Below, in pieces: positions 36,137-46,010 of a stretch of 64,000 nt of DNA. Positions within the stretch are counted from its first letter, which is position 1. Every line of letters starts with the position of its first letter. Source of the DNA: Paracoccus sulfuroxidans (GTDB lineage: Bacteria; Pseudomonadota; Alphaproteobacteria; Rhodobacterales; Rhodobacteraceae); NCBI RefSeq assembly GCF_007830335.1, contig NZ_VLKU01000005.1, positions 111,322 to 175,321 on the forward strand. The letters run 5' to 3'. The notes under the pieces were generated by a model. That model did no database searches. It was not told the origin of the DNA and worked only from the letters and a program-made list of their open reading frames with translations. Both the position numbers and the translations under genes were made by a program.

Positions 36137-38035
36137 TCAGCCCTGTGGCTGCGGCTCGGCGGCCGGGGGCGCGACCGAGGGGCCGGTTTTCGGCAGGGAC
36201 GTCACCGACGGGATCGAGGACCCGCCCGAATTGTCATCGCCGCCCAGAGCCTCGCCCCGGATGACCTTGCCGATTTCTTCGCCGGTCAGGGTCTCATATT
36301 CCAGAAGCCCCTTGGCCAGACGCTCGAACTCTTCGCTCTTCTCGATCAGGATGCGGCGGGCTTCCTGATAGCCGGTCTCGATCATCTCGCGGACTTCGCT
36401 TTCGATCAGCTCCTTGGTGCTGGCGCTGATCGAGAAGCCTGCGGTATTGCCCGAATAGCCTTCATGCGCTTCCGAATAATCGACGGCACCCACCTTGTCA
36501 GACATGCCCCAACGCATCACCATCGCACGCGCCAGCGCCGAGGCCTGCTGGATGTCGCCCGCCGGACCGTTCGAGACGCCTTCCTCACCGTATTTGATGA
36601 TCTCGGCGGCCTTCCCGGCCATGGTCATGGTGATCTTCTGCTTGGCCTCGTCCTTGTGGTAGTTCAGCCGGTCCATCTCGGGCAGCGAAACCACCATGCC
36701 AAGCGCACCACCGCGCGGAATGATCGTGGCCTTATAAACCGGGTCACATTTCGGCAGGCTCAGGCCGACGATGGCGTGGCCAGCCTCGTGATAGGCGGTC
36801 TTTTCCTTCTGCTCGGGCGTCAGGACCATGCTGCGGCGTTCGACGCCCAGCATCACCTTGTCCTTCGCATTCTCGAAATCCTCCATCGAGACGAAGCGGC
36901 GACCGATACGGGCAGCGGTCAGCGCCGCCTCGTTCACCAGGTTCATCAGATCCGCACCCGAGAAACCGGGCGTGCCGCGCGCGATGATGCGCAGGTCGAC
37001 GTCGGGGCCGACCGGCACCTTGCGGGCGTGGACGTTCAGGATCTTTTCGCGGCCCTTGATGTCGGGGTTCGGCACATAGATCTGGCGGTCGAAGCGGCCC
37101 GGACGCAGCAGCGCGGGGTCGAGCACGTCCTTGCGGTTCGTCGCGGCGATGATGATGACGCCTTCGTTCGCGTCGAAACCGTCCATCTCGACCAGAAGCT
37201 GGTTGAGGGTCTGTTCGCGTTCATCATTGCCGCCGCCGATGCCGACACCACGGGCGCGGCCCACGGCGTCGATCTCGTCGATGAAGACGATGCAGGGGGC
37301 CGATTTCTTGGCCTGCTCGAACATGTCGCGGACGCGGCTTGCGCCGACACCGACGAACATCTCGACGAAATCCGAACCCGAGATGGTGAAGAAGGGCACG
37401 CCCGCCTCACCCGCGATGGCACGGGCGAGCAGCGTCTTACCGGTGCCCGGAGGGCCGACCAGCAGCGCGCCTTTCGGGATCTTGCCGCCAAGGCGGCTGA
37501 ATTTCTGCGGGTTGCGCAGGAATTCGACGATCTCTTCCAGCTCTTCCTTGGCCTCGTCGATGCCCGCCACGTCGTCAAAGGTGACGCGGCCATGCTTTTC
37601 GGTCAGCAGCTTGGCGCGCGATTTGCCAAAGCCCATCGCGCCGCCTTTGCCGCCGCCCTGCATGCGGTTCATGAAGAAGATCCAGACGCCGATCAGCAGG
37701 ATGAAGGGAAGCCAGACGCCCAGCATGGACATGAAGCCCGACTGCTGCTGGCGTTCGACCCGAACCTCGACATTCTTGTTGATCAGGCGGTCAGCGATTT
37801 CCTCGCCCTGCGGACGCACGGTGGCGTAGTGCTTGCCGTCCTTGTCGGTGATGGCAATGTTCTCGCCATCAATCGTGACGCCGGTGACCTGATCCTTTTC
37901 CACCCGCTGGATGAAATCGGAATAGCTGATCTGGCGGCTGTTCATCTGCGCCGATCCGTCGCTGAACAGGTTGAACAGCGCAAGGATCATCAGAAACAGC
38001 ACAACCCAGAAAGCGATATTGCGCGCATTGCCCAA
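36137..38035 (-). CDS. ftsH: ATP-dependent zinc metalloprotease FtsH
   Basis: The 632-residue inner-membrane AAA+ protease degrades membrane and regulatory proteins. It has two N-terminal membrane helices flanking a periplasmic domain, Walker A GPPGTGKT, the second region of homology around [20 protein letters not shown], and the zinc site HEAGH. I choose a TTG start at 38035 (reading [10 protein letters not shown]): GGAGGA lies at 38042-38047, six bases upstream, and family homology begins exactly there. A longer frame starting at an ATG upstream would add 21 residues without homology. It ends the tol-pal operon after tilS. Confidence 0.95.
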   Translation of the reverse strand: MGNARNIAFWVVLFLMILALFNLFSDGSAQMNSRQISYSDFIQRVEKDQVTGVTIDGENIAITDKDGKHYATVRPQGEEIADRLINKNVEVRVERQQQSGFMSMLGVWLPFILLIGVWIFFMNRMQGGGKGGAMGFGKSRAKLLTEKHGRVTFDDVAGIDEAKEELEEIVEFLRNPQKFSRLGGKIPKGALLVGPPGTGKTLLARAIAGEAGVPFFTISGSDFVEMFVGVGASRVRDMFEQAKKSAPCIVFIDEIDAVGRARGVGIGGGNDEREQTLNQLLVEMDGFDANEGVIIIAATNRKDVLDPALLRPGRFDRQIYVPNPDIKGREKILNVHARKVPVGPDVDLRIIARGTPGFSGADLMNLVNEAALTAARIGRRFVSMEDFENAKDKVMLGVERRSMVLTPEQKEKTAYHEAGHAIVGLSLPKCDPVYKATIIPRGGALGMVVSLPEMDRLNYHKDEAKQKITMTMAGKAAEIIKYGEEGVSNGPAGDIQQASALARAMVMRWGMSDKVGAVDYSEAHEGYSGNTAGFSISASTKELIESEVREMIETGYQEARRILIEKSEEFERLAKGLLEYETLTGEEIGKVIRGEALGGDDNSGGSSIPSVTSLPKTGPSVAPPAAEPQPQG

Positions 38036-38094
38036 AGGCTGTCCTCCGCGGGGTTTGAAGCTTTGAAGTAAAAATAGGGATTCCGCCACGAGGT

Positions 38095-39336
38095 TCAATG
38101 CGAATAGAGCAAACGGCGGAATTCACCCTCGGTTCTTAGTGGTTCGGCGGTGATCCGGGGATGGGAACGCAGGACCGGCGCGGCCACCAGCGCGCCCGCC
38201 TGCCAGACCGCCGGGGTCGATGCGGCCTCGTCCCGCAAAAGGCCCGAGGCGCGCCAGTCAAGCTTGGCCAGCGCATCATGGCCAAGCGCGCCGACTGTTT
38301 CGCCCGGAGCAATGCCAGCAAGCCGCCAACGCCCGTCCCACAGCGCCATACCGTCGATATCGGGCGCGATCTGCCCCGCGCGGTTGGCGGTCGCAGGCTC
38401 TCGGATAAAGTGCAGCCAGCCTGCCGCCGGTTGCACGATCACCCCGTCCAGCGTGGTGCGAAACCCCGCCCCGACGGCCCGCAGCGCATGGGCGACGGTT
38501 TCCCGGCGCGGGGGGTAAGGGGCCGCCGCGACCACCTGTACGCCTGCGACCATTAGTCGCCGCCGGATCTCATCCGGGGCTCGGCTGAACGCGCCCAGCG
38601 GCAGCAGAAGCGAGCCCGCCCGCATCTCTGCCCCCGTCGCGACCTGCTGCGCAAAGACCTGCAGCGCATCGCGGGCCGAGGCGAGATTCGCCGTCACGCT
38701 GGCCAGTTGCGCGGTGGGAAGATGCAGCGCCTCCATGGCCTTGCGCACCCGGACACGTTCGAAATCGGGGTTCTCGTTCGACGGGTCCTCGACCCAGGTG
38801 ATTCGGCGCTCGACCAGCCAGTCGCGCAGCGCCTGACGCTGGACGCCCAGCAGCGGGCGCAGCCACAGCATCCCGTCCGAACGGCGCGCCTCGGCCATGC
38901 CCGACAGCCCGTCGACGCCCGCCCCCCGGCCCAGACGCATCAGCAGCGTTTCCGCCTGATCGTCCTGCGTATGGCCCAGCAGCACGGCGGAAAGCCCGTT
39001 GCGCAGCGCCCATTCCGACAGCAGCGCCAGCCGAGCCTCGCGCGCGGCGGCCATCAGGTTTCCCCGGATCTCGTCATGTTGCCAATGCAATACGGCATGC
39101 GGCACGCCCAGCCGCTGCGCCGCCTCGCCTGCCAGCGCAGCCTCCTGCGCCGAGCCTTCGCGCAAGCCATGGTCCACGGTCGCGGCCATCAGGCGACGGC
39201 CCGCCGCCCAGTCATGGGCCAGATGCAGCAGCGCCATCGAATCGCCGCCGCCCGACAAGGCGACGCCAAGCGCGCCCATATCGCCCGCCAACCGATCCAG
39301 CGCCCGGAAAACCGAGACGCCTAATTCATTCGACAT
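38095..39336 (-). CDS. tilS: tRNA(Ile)-lysidine synthase
   Basis: The 413-residue N-type ATP pyrophosphatase adds lysine to C34 of tRNA-Ile(CAU), so that it reads AUA. SGGGDS at 28-33 is the ATP loop, and HTQDDQAETLLMRLGRGAG is the conserved downstream motif. The C-terminal half is divergent, as usual in the family. It overlaps cpoB by 11 bases and is followed by ftsH after 59 bases. Confidence 0.93.
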   Translation of the reverse strand: MSNELGVSVFRALDRLAGDMGALGVALSGGGDSMALLHLAHDWAAGRRLMAATVDHGLREGSAQEAALAGEAAQRLGVPHAVLHWQHDEIRGNLMAAAREARLALLSEWALRNGLSAVLLGHTQDDQAETLLMRLGRGAGVDGLSGMAEARRSDGMLWLRPLLGVQRQALRDWLVERRITWVEDPSNENPDFERVRVRKAMEALHLPTAQLASVTANLASARDALQVFAQQVATGAEMRAGSLLLPLGAFSRAPDEIRRRLMVAGVQVVAAAPYPPRRETVAHALRAVGAGFRTTLDGVIVQPAAGWLHFIREPATANRAGQIAPDIDGMALWDGRWRLAGIAPGETVGALGHDALAKLDWRASGLLRDEAASTPAVWQAGALVAAPVLRSHPRITAEPLRTEGEFRRLLYSH

Positions 39337-40267
39337 ATTGCAGGTCGGCGGCAGCCTCGGGGTCCATCCCCTCGACCTCGGCCGAGTCGGTGACATCCTC
39401 GCAGCCCGAGGCCATGGCGCGCTTCTCGGCCTCGACGGCCTGCGGTGCGGCGGCAAAACGGATCATGATTTCCTGAAGATAGAAGCAGCCGTCCCGGGGT
39501 TCTCCGGCGGCCGACATGGCGCGCGACAGGCCCAGCAGGGCATCGGGGGCCTGCGGCCCGTCAGGCGCTGCGGCGAAGCTTTCCAGCCAGGCGATGCCTG
39601 CCGCCGGAAGATCACCCGCACTGTCCAGCGCCGCCCCTTTCAGGAACAGCGCCTCGGCGGTCAGTGGGCCGCCTGCATGGGTTTGGGCGACGGCCGCGAA
39701 GAGGTCCGCAGCACGACGAAAGTCACCTTGACCGAGCACCTCCCGGGCCCGGTCGAAATCGGCGCGTTCCGCAGCAGTCGCGGCCCCGGCCGATGGGGTA
39801 TTGGTCCTGGGGGCAGCCGGGGACGCACCGGTCCCCAGCGAGCCCTGCTGATCGGACGGGGGCAGGGCCGAACCGCCGCCACCGTTGTTCGTCTCGCCCA
39901 GCGTGGGCGTGGTCAGGGCGCCAAGGTCGCAGCCCTCTTCCATCTCGCACAAGCGGAACTCGATATCGCCGATCCGGGTGGTGCCGTCCTTGACGATCCG
40001 GTCGATGCGGTTCTGCAACTGCTCGGTCTGGCCGGTCAGCTGCATCAGCCGCGATTCCATCGCGTTCATCCGGTCGATGGCGCTGACGCCACCGGCGGCC
40101 GCGTAGCCCATCGAGCCCGAGGCCACCAGCTCGCTGCGCAGCGACTGCAGGTCGCCGGAAAGCTGCGACAGCTCGCTGCGCAGATCCGCCAGCGTCGCGG
40201 CGCGGTCCTGTGCGACGGCCGGGAAGGCCGCCAGCATCAGACCCGCTGCCAGAAGCAGCCGACGCAT
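39326..40267 (-). CDS. cpoB: Tol-Pal system protein CpoB (YbgF)
   Basis: The 313-residue periplasmic protein has a signal peptide (RRLLLAAGLMLAAFPAVAQ), an N-terminal coiled coil (LRSELSQLSGDLQSLRSEL and following), a long Gly/Pro/Ser-rich linker, and C-terminal TPR-like repeats. CpoB links peptidoglycan synthesis with outer-membrane constriction during division. Three Cys residues in the mature part (CEMEEGC and DGC near the C-terminus) are unusual. It follows pal with a TGATG stop-start overlap. Confidence 0.9.
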   Translation of the reverse strand: MRRLLLAAGLMLAAFPAVAQDRAATLADLRSELSQLSGDLQSLRSELVASGSMGYAAAGGVSAIDRMNAMESRLMQLTGQTEQLQNRIDRIVKDGTTRIGDIEFRLCEMEEGCDLGALTTPTLGETNNGGGGSALPPSDQQGSLGTGASPAAPRTNTPSAGAATAAERADFDRAREVLGQGDFRRAADLFAAVAQTHAGGPLTAEALFLKGAALDSAGDLPAAGIAWLESFAAAPDGPQAPDALLGLSRAMSAAGEPRDGCFYLQEIMIRFAAAPQAVEAEKRAMASGCEDVTDSAEVEGMDPEAAADLQYVE

Positions 40268-40785
40268 CAGCTGCCAGCCCCCGGGCTGACAGCCGTCACC
40301 GCGCGCCGGTTCTTGGTGTAGCATTCCTCGGTCGAGCAGATCGCCAGCGGACGCTCCTTGCCATAGCTGACGGTGCGGATGCGGTTCGCCGCCACGCCCT
40401 GCGAGATCAGGTATTCCTGCACCGAGCTGGCGCGGCGTGCGCCAAGGGCGATGTTGTATTCGCGCGTGCCCTGTTCGTCGGCATGGCCCTCGATCACGGT
40501 GGAATAGCCCAGGTTCTGGTTCAGCCAGCCCGCCTGGCCGGTCAGGGTCTGGCGCGCCTCGGGCGTCAGCGTCGACTGATCCAGCGGGAACAGCACCGTG
40601 TCACCGATGGTCGAGCGGAAGTATTCGGGGCTGTTCAGCCCGCCCACTCCGACGCCGCCGACACCTGCACCCGCGTTGCCGCTGCCATAGGGATCGGTCA
40701 CCGCCGGTCCCTGGCCTGCGGGCCGCGAACAGGCCGAGACTGCGATGATCGCGCCAATCGCGGCGAATTTAACGTATTTATTCAT
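40267..40785 (-). CDS. pal: peptidoglycan-associated lipoprotein
   Basis: The 172-residue lipoprotein has a lipobox ending VSAC with C19 as the lipidated residue, then a Gly/Pro-rich linker and an OmpA-like domain (GHADEQGTREYNIALGARRA). It anchors the outer membrane to peptidoglycan and is moved by TolB. The start is either 40785 (MNKYVKFAA) or 40796 (MDKVMNKY). Confidence 0.94.
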   Translation of the reverse strand: MNKYVKFAAIGAIIAVSACSRPAGQGPAVTDPYGSGNAGAGVGGVGVGGLNSPEYFRSTIGDTVLFPLDQSTLTPEARQTLTGQAGWLNQNLGYSTVIEGHADEQGTREYNIALGARRASSVQEYLISQGVAANRIRTVSYGKERPLAICSTEECYTKNRRAVTAVSPGAGS

Positions 40786-40807
40786 AACCTTATCCATTCT
40801 CCGCGCC

Positions 40808-42130
40808 TTAAGGCAGCAAGGGGCCCCAGCTGGGGTCCGAGGCCGCGCCCTGAACCTGCACCGGACGCATGTTGCGCCCCGTAATATCCACCGAATGCAG
40901 CCGAGGCTGGCCATCGCCGCCCGGCGTCACGCGGGTAAACATGACAACGCGCCCATTGGGGGCCCAGGTGGGGCCTTCGTCAAGGAACGATTCTGTCAGC
41001 ATTTTTTCTTCCGAACCATCGGTGCGCATCACGCCGATGTGGAATTTGCCGCCCACCTTGCGGGTGAAGGCGATCATATCGCCGCGCGGCGACCAGACCG
41101 GCGTGCCATAGCTGCCGTCGCCAAAGCTGATGCGGGTCGGCTCTCCGCCGCTGGCACCCATGACGTAAAGCTGCGGCTTGCCCGAGCGGTCGCTTTCAAA
41201 CACGATCTTGCTGCCGTCGGGGCTGTAGCTGGGCGAGGTCTCGATCGAGGGGGCGTTGGTCAGCGCGCGCATCGCGCCCGAACCTGCGTCCATCTGATAG
41301 ATGTCGGTGTTGCCGCCCTGCTCCAGCGAGAAGACGATCCAGCGCCCGTCGGGCGAGAAGCGCGGCGAGAAGCTCATCGTGCCGGGCTGTTCGCCCATCG
41401 AGCGCGACGACATCGAGTTCACGTCCATCAGCATGACGCGCGGGAAGCCCGAGGCGTAAGAGGTGTAAAGCACGCGGTTGCCGTCCGGCGAGAAGCGCGG
41501 TGCCAGCACCAGCGCGGAATCGTCGGTCATCCAGCGCGTGTTCGCGCCGTCGTAATCCATGATGCCGATGCGCTTGCGGCGGGCGTCCTTGGGGCCGCTT
41601 TCCTGCACGAAAGCCACGCGGCTGTCGAAATAGGGGCCCTCGCCCGTCAGGCGGGCATAGACCTGATCGGCGGCCTTGTGGGCCGCGCGGCGCCAGTTGC
41701 CGCTGCTGGCGTCGAACTGCATCCCGTCGCCCAGCGGTTGGCCCGAAAACACGTCGAACAGCCGGAACTTCACCACGACCTTGCCGCCTTGCGAGCTGAC
41801 GCCGACGGTGACCAGCGCCTGCGCGTTGATCGCCTTCCAGTCCTCATAGGACACCGGGGCCGAGAAGCTGTCGGGGCGCGCGATATGGGCGTTCGCGGGG
41901 ATCTCGCGGAAGAGGCCCGTGCCGGTCAGGTCGGCGGCCACGAGGCTGCGCACCTGTTCGCGGAATTCGCCCGCGCCGCCCTCGTCAAAGGCCACGATGG
42001 CAAAGGGCATCGGTTCGATGACACCGTCGGTGATTTCGATTCGCAGCGGGCCATCCTGTGCCGTGGCAGGTGCCACCAGCCCCAGAGAAGCCAGAGCGAG
42101 GACGGAGGTCAGCAAAGTTCTACGCAACAT
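40808..42130 (-). CDS. tolB: Tol-Pal system beta-propeller protein TolB
   Basis: The 440-residue periplasmic protein has a signal peptide ([20 protein letters not shown]), an N-terminal TolA-contacting domain, and a six-bladed propeller with repeated SPDG motifs ([35 protein letters not shown]). It shuttles between TolA and Pal. It is 22-33 bases from pal and 60 from tolA on the same strand. Confidence 0.96.
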   Translation of the reverse strand: MLRRTLLTSVLALASLGLVAPATAQDGPLRIEITDGVIEPMPFAIVAFDEGGAGEFREQVRSLVAADLTGTGLFREIPANAHIARPDSFSAPVSYEDWKAINAQALVTVGVSSQGGKVVVKFRLFDVFSGQPLGDGMQFDASSGNWRRAAHKAADQVYARLTGEGPYFDSRVAFVQESGPKDARRKRIGIMDYDGANTRWMTDDSALVLAPRFSPDGNRVLYTSYASGFPRVMLMDVNSMSSRSMGEQPGTMSFSPRFSPDGRWIVFSLEQGGNTDIYQMDAGSGAMRALTNAPSIETSPSYSPDGSKIVFESDRSGKPQLYVMGASGGEPTRISFGDGSYGTPVWSPRGDMIAFTRKVGGKFHIGVMRTDGSEEKMLTESFLDEGPTWAPNGRVVMFTRVTPGGDGQPRLHSVDITGRNMRPVQVQGAASDPSWGPLLP

Positions 42131-42190
42131 GTATCAGCCCCTTAGCGCTTGCGGTTGCAGAATATCGGGTCACGGGGGGGGATGCCAACC

Positions 42191-43675
42191 TCATCTTATG
42201 CTGGCCCTCCCGTCCGGATTGAAGTCGATGATCACGTCTTTCCAACGGTTGTATTTCTCGGGCGGCAGCTTGTAGCCGCCCTTCTCACAGCGCTGGATCG
42301 CACGACGCGCGGCGTCGAAGGCCTGCTTGACCGCACCGTCCGAGCCGCCACTGCTGCCCGCCATGCGGATCGAACCGACGTCCACCTTGCCGTCCTGCGA
42401 CATCGAGAAACTAACCGAGACCGCTGTATTGCTGGCTTCGGTCGACAGCGTGCCACGGTTCCAGCACTGCTGCACGGCAACGCGGAACCCGTCCTTTTCG
42501 CCCTGCGACAAGGGCGGACCGCTGGCGGCAGCACCACCGCCACCCTGTCCGGCAGAGCCACGCTCGCTTTCCTGCGCGGCGGCCAGCGCCGCACGGGTCG
42601 CCTCTTCTTCCTTCGCGCGACGCTCGGCATCGGCCCGCTCTTTGGCGCGGGCGGCGGCAGCGGCCTCGTCAGCCTCTTTCTGGGCGCGGGCGGCTGCCGC
42701 TTCGCGCTCGGCGGCGGCTTCGCGTGCCTCGGCTTCACGACGTTCTGCGGCCGCGCGACGTTCGGCAGCGGCTTCACGATCTGAAGCGGCCTTGCGCTCT
42801 TCCTCGGCCTTGCGCGCCTCGGCGGCCTTGCGCTCTTCTTCCTTCTTCGCGGCCTCGGCATCGGCGGCGGCCTGACGACGGCTGCGCTCGGCAGCCTCGG
42901 AGGCACGACGCTCCTGCTCGGCAGCGGCCTCGCGGGATTCGGCTTCGCGGCGTTCTTGCCGTTCCTGTTCGGCGGCGCTGCGGCGGGCGGCTTCATCGCG
43001 CGCCCTTTCGGCAGACGCGGCCTGCTCGGCTGCGGCTTCCTGGGCCTCGCGGGCCAGCGCGGCTTCGCGACGCGCGGCAGCCTGCGCTGCCTGACGCGCC
43101 TGCGCGGCCTCGGCCAGCCCATCGGGGCGACCACGCGGACGCGGAGAGCTTTGCGGGGCCAGCGCCGAGCGGGTGGCGGCAGTCTCGGGCGGCTGGGCGG
43201 GCGCGCGGTTCGGGTCCGGGCGGTCCTGCGCCTGCGGCGGGGCTGCGGTCTCGGTCGTCTGGGCAGGAGGCACCGGCTGCGGCGCCACGGTCTCGACGGT
43301 GACGGGCGGGTTTGGATTGGCGATATCGCTCAGATCCGGGCGCGCTTCCGGGCGCCGGTCGGGACGGGCCAGAACAGCCACCTGCGTATCGGGCGCGGGC
43401 GGGCTGACGGCCTCGGGGGCACCGGCCAGATTTTCATCGGCGGGGGCCTGCGGCTGGGCAGGCGTGGTCGCGGCATTGTCGGCGACCGGGCCCGCACCGG
43501 CTGCGGCGGCGGCAATGGCCTGAAAGTCCGCCTCGGACATGGTCGAGACATCGGTCATCCGGATCGCCTCAAGCGGCTGCGGGCGGAACAGGGCCCCACC
43601 CACAATCACCCAGCCGATCAGGCCGACATGCGCCAGTCCCGACGCCCAGTACCCGATGCGATCGCTGCGCTCCAT
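42191..43675 (-). CDS. tolA: cell envelope protein TolA
   Basis: The 494-residue protein has one N-terminal membrane helix, a Pro-rich linker with sequences such as RPDRRPEARPDL, a ~200-residue Ala/Glu/Arg-rich coiled coil that spans the periplasm, and a compact C-terminal domain (FRVAVQQCWNRGTLSTEASN, two Cys). It connects TolQR in the inner membrane to TolB-Pal. The coiled-coil codons are highly repetitive, so the length of this part varies readily between strains. Confidence 0.92.
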   Translation of the reverse strand: MERSDRIGYWASGLAHVGLIGWVIVGGALFRPQPLEAIRMTDVSTMSEADFQAIAAAAAGAGPVADNAATTPAQPQAPADENLAGAPEAVSPPAPDTQVAVLARPDRRPEARPDLSDIANPNPPVTVETVAPQPVPPAQTTETAAPPQAQDRPDPNRAPAQPPETAATRSALAPQSSPRPRGRPDGLAEAAQARQAAQAAARREAALAREAQEAAAEQAASAERARDEAARRSAAEQERQERREAESREAAAEQERRASEAAERSRRQAAADAEAAKKEEERKAAEARKAEEERKAASDREAAAERRAAAERREAEAREAAAEREAAAARAQKEADEAAAAARAKERADAERRAKEEEATRAALAAAQESERGSAGQGGGGAAASGPPLSQGEKDGFRVAVQQCWNRGTLSTEASNTAVSVSFSMSQDGKVDVGSIRMAGSSGGSDGAVKQAFDAARRAIQRCEKGGYKLPPEKYNRWKDVIIDFNPDGRASIR

Positions 43676-43679
43676 AATG

Positions 43680-44147
43680 TCAGCCTTCGCCGGCTTGGCC
43701 GTTCATCCGCGGCCCGCCTGCATCGGTCACCAGAACGATGTTGCTGAAACCGGCCGCGTTCAGGGCACCCATGACCTCCATCACGCGGGCATAGGGCAGC
43801 GCCCCATCCGCACGCAGATAGATCTTGTCGCTCTGCCGCTCGGCGATGACGGCCTGCAGGCGCGGGATCAGCTCGGCCTCGGGGACTTCGCTGGTCATGA
43901 CCATGATCGGCCCCTCGGGGGTGATCGACACGCTCAGCGGCTCTTCCGGCTCGGCCGGAACCGATTGCGCGGCGGTCTTGGGCAGTTCCAGCGGAACGCC
44001 GACCGTCAGCATAGGCGCGGCGACCATGAAGATGATCAGCAGCACCAGCATCACGTCCACGAAGGGCGTGACGTTGATCTCGGCCATCGGCTTCGAACGG
44101 GCGCGACGCCGTCCGGACCGCTGCTTTCTGACGACTCCGCCCGCCAT
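43680..44147 (-). CDS. tolR: biopolymer transport protein TolR
   Basis: The 155-residue protein has a basic N-terminus, one membrane helix with the conserved channel Asp in VTPFVDVMLVLLIIFM, and a periplasmic domain. With TolQ it uses the proton gradient to move TolA. It is separated from tolQ by one base and from tolA by four. Confidence 0.95.
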   Translation of the reverse strand: MAGGVVRKQRSGRRRARSKPMAEINVTPFVDVMLVLLIIFMVAAPMLTVGVPLELPKTAAQSVPAEPEEPLSVSITPEGPIMVMTSEVPEAELIPRLQAVIAERQSDKIYLRADGALPYARVMEVMGALNAAGFSNIVLVTDAGGPRMNGQAGEG

Positions 44148-44843
44148 TTATTCCTCGTCCAGCTGGCGCGACAGGATGGTCGAGAACTCATCCCCGAAGG
44201 ATTCGAAGTTCCCGGTGATCCGGTCCGCATCGGTGCTGAGCTTGTTATAGAAGATCACCGCCGGGATGGCCGCCAGCAGGCCAAGCGCGGTCGCAACCAG
44301 CGCCTCGGCAATGCCCGGCGCCACGACGGCCAGCGAGGTGTTCTGCGAGATCGCGATGTCCTCGAACGAGTTCTTGATGCCCCAGACCGTCCCGAAGAGG
44401 CCGATGAACGGCGCGGTCGAGCCCACGGTCGCCAGGAACGGCAGGCCCCGGGTCAGGCGGTCGTTTTCGCGGTTGATCGCCACGGTCATCGCCCGGTCGA
44501 TCCGCGCCGGAGCGCCCGCGATCAGGTCGCCGTCGTCCTTGTGGCTGCGCCGCCACTCGGTCATGCCCGCGCCAAAGACGCGCTCGGCCGCGCCCGAGGG
44601 GGTGTCGCCGATGCGGTCGAACAGATCGTCCAGCGGCTGGCCCGACCAGAAGGCCCGGTCAAACCGGTCCGAGTCGCGACGCACCGCCGCAAAGGTGATG
44701 AATTTCTGGATGATGATCGCCCAGGCCCAGAACGATGCCAGCACCAGGATCACCATCACGATCTGCACCGTGATCGAGGCGCGCGCGAACAGCGCAATCA
44801 GTGAATAGTCGACCGGCTGAGCGGCGGCGGCAAGTTGTTCCAT
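44148..44843 (-). CDS. tolQ: biopolymer transport protein TolQ
   Basis: The 231-residue protein has three membrane helices and the ExbB/TolQ core: TVGSTAPFIGLFGTVWGIKNSFEDI and VAPGIAEALVATALGLLAAIPAVIFYNKL. With TolR it forms the proton-driven stator. It is the fourth-from-last promoter-side gene of the envelope operon; a 116-base gap separates it from ybgC. Confidence 0.96.
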   Translation of the reverse strand: MEQLAAAAQPVDYSLIALFARASITVQIVMVILVLASFWAWAIIIQKFITFAAVRRDSDRFDRAFWSGQPLDDLFDRIGDTPSGAAERVFGAGMTEWRRSHKDDGDLIAGAPARIDRAMTVAINRENDRLTRGLPFLATVGSTAPFIGLFGTVWGIKNSFEDIAISQNTSLAVVAPGIAEALVATALGLLAAIPAVIFYNKLSTDADRITGNFESFGDEFSTILSRQLDEE

Positions 44844-44959
44844 GAAATTTGGCCTGTCCTAATGGCCGCTGACCTGCGGCTTCTCGCCTGCCAGATACCA
44901 GAGACCGCCCGCCAGGCAATCCCCACAGGTGTCAATTCTGCGTCAACTTTCAGGTGAGT

Positions 44960-45367
44960 TCAGGCTTTTCCGGGGTCAGCCGCTGCCGCCATTCGCGTGA
45001 CCAGCGCGGCAGGCAACCGCCGTGGTCGCCCATCCTCGCCAATCGCCACCAGCGTGACGTCAGCGGCAAACAGCAGCACCTCGCCCCGCCTGACCTCCTG
45101 GTGCAGAACCATCCGCGCGGGCGACTGCGTGCGAAGGCTTGAGTGGACCTCAAGCAGATCGTCATACTTCGCGGGCTGCAGGTAATCAGCCTCGACGCGG
45201 CGGACGGCAAAGACCAGCCCTTCGGCCTTCAATGCGACCTGATCAATGCCCAGATCGCGCAGCCATTCGCTGCGCCCGCGCTCGATGAAGCGCAGGTAAT
45301 TCGCGTAATAGACGATCCCCGCCAGATCGGTGTCCTCGTAATAGACGCGGACCTGAAACCTATGCAT
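44960..45367 (-). CDS. ybgC: Tol-Pal associated acyl-CoA thioesterase YbgC
   Basis: The 135-residue hotdog protein has the YbgC signature YYEDTDLAGIVYYANYLRFIERGRSEWL with the catalytic Asp. YbgC hydrolyses acyl-CoA thioesters and is genetically tied to the tol genes. The start at 45367 (MHRFQVRVYYEDTD) lies within the end of the upstream gene by eight bases. A longer upstream frame is rejected because homology starts here. Confidence 0.94.
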   Translation of the reverse strand: MHRFQVRVYYEDTDLAGIVYYANYLRFIERGRSEWLRDLGIDQVALKAEGLVFAVRRVEADYLQPAKYDDLLEVHSSLRTQSPARMVLHQEVRRGEVLLFAADVTLVAIGEDGRPRRLPAALVTRMAAAADPGKA

Positions 45368-45950
45368 TGCGCGCGCCCATCCGGGCAAACAGCCGCAGCG
45401 CGTCCGAGGGATCATCCGCCGCGACCGGAAGGACCGGATCATAGGCCGCCCGCAGAAGCGCCGCGATCCGGGGCGAGACCGCCACATCCCCCGCAAATGT
45501 CAGCAGCGCGCGCACCGCCAGAGTTTCAGCCAACTGCCCCGGATGGGCATCGGCCAGCCCACCGCCCATGTTCACGAAACAGATCGAGGCGCGGATGCCG
45601 CCATCGGGGTCAAAGCGAAACAGGCGGTACTGATCCGCGCCCTGCGCCGTCAGCCGCGCGAGCAGGTCGGTCTGGCCGGTCAGATGTTCAAGATCCGGAA
45701 TGCCCTCAAGCTCGGCCCAGTCGCGCAGGAAAAAGGTCATCATATTCGCCCCCATCTCGGGGTCAGTCTCGACCATCTGGTGGCGGATATCCTGCAGCAC
45801 CGCCGTCAGCGCATTGCGGAAAATCGCGAGGCTGTCGTCATCCAGCCCGAAGATCACCGGGGCGACCGGTCGCCCCCAGCGCGCACGCAAGTAATGACCG
45901 TCTCGGGTGAAAAGCTGGGCGATGTCATCGGCGGAAAGGGTCTGGGTCAT
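45360..45950 (-). CDS. unrecognised conserved-looking protein upstream of ybgC
   Basis: The 196-residue soluble protein is not one I recognise. It is alpha/beta in composition, with no signal peptide or membrane helix. Distinct parts are TRDGHYLRARWGRPVAPVIFGLDDDSL near the N-terminus and FRFDPDGGIRASICFVNMGG in the middle. It overlaps ybgC by eight bases, so it is the first gene of the tol operon or at least coupled to it. A role linked to YbgC or the Tol system is only suggested by position. Confidence 0.7.
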   Translation of the reverse strand: MTQTLSADDIAQLFTRDGHYLRARWGRPVAPVIFGLDDDSLAIFRNALTAVLQDIRHQMVETDPEMGANMMTFFLRDWAELEGIPDLEHLTGQTDLLARLTAQGADQYRLFRFDPDGGIRASICFVNMGGGLADAHPGQLAETLAVRALLTFAGDVAVSPRIAALLRAAYDPVLPVAADDPSDALRLFARMGARNA

Positions 45951-46010
45951 GATCCCGGACCTTAGCCGAAGGCGGAGACAGGGAAAAGCGCCCCCGCCTC
46001 CAGGCTTTGG

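Noticed and set aside
36464..38071. A 535-codon open frame antisense to ftsH
   Set aside because: Asp/His/Val-rich shadow typical of antisense AAA+ genes in GC-rich DNA.
42600..43130. Repetitive GC-rich DNA resembling a tandem repeat array
   Set aside because: It is the Ala/Glu/Arg coiled coil of TolA; the repetition follows from protein composition.
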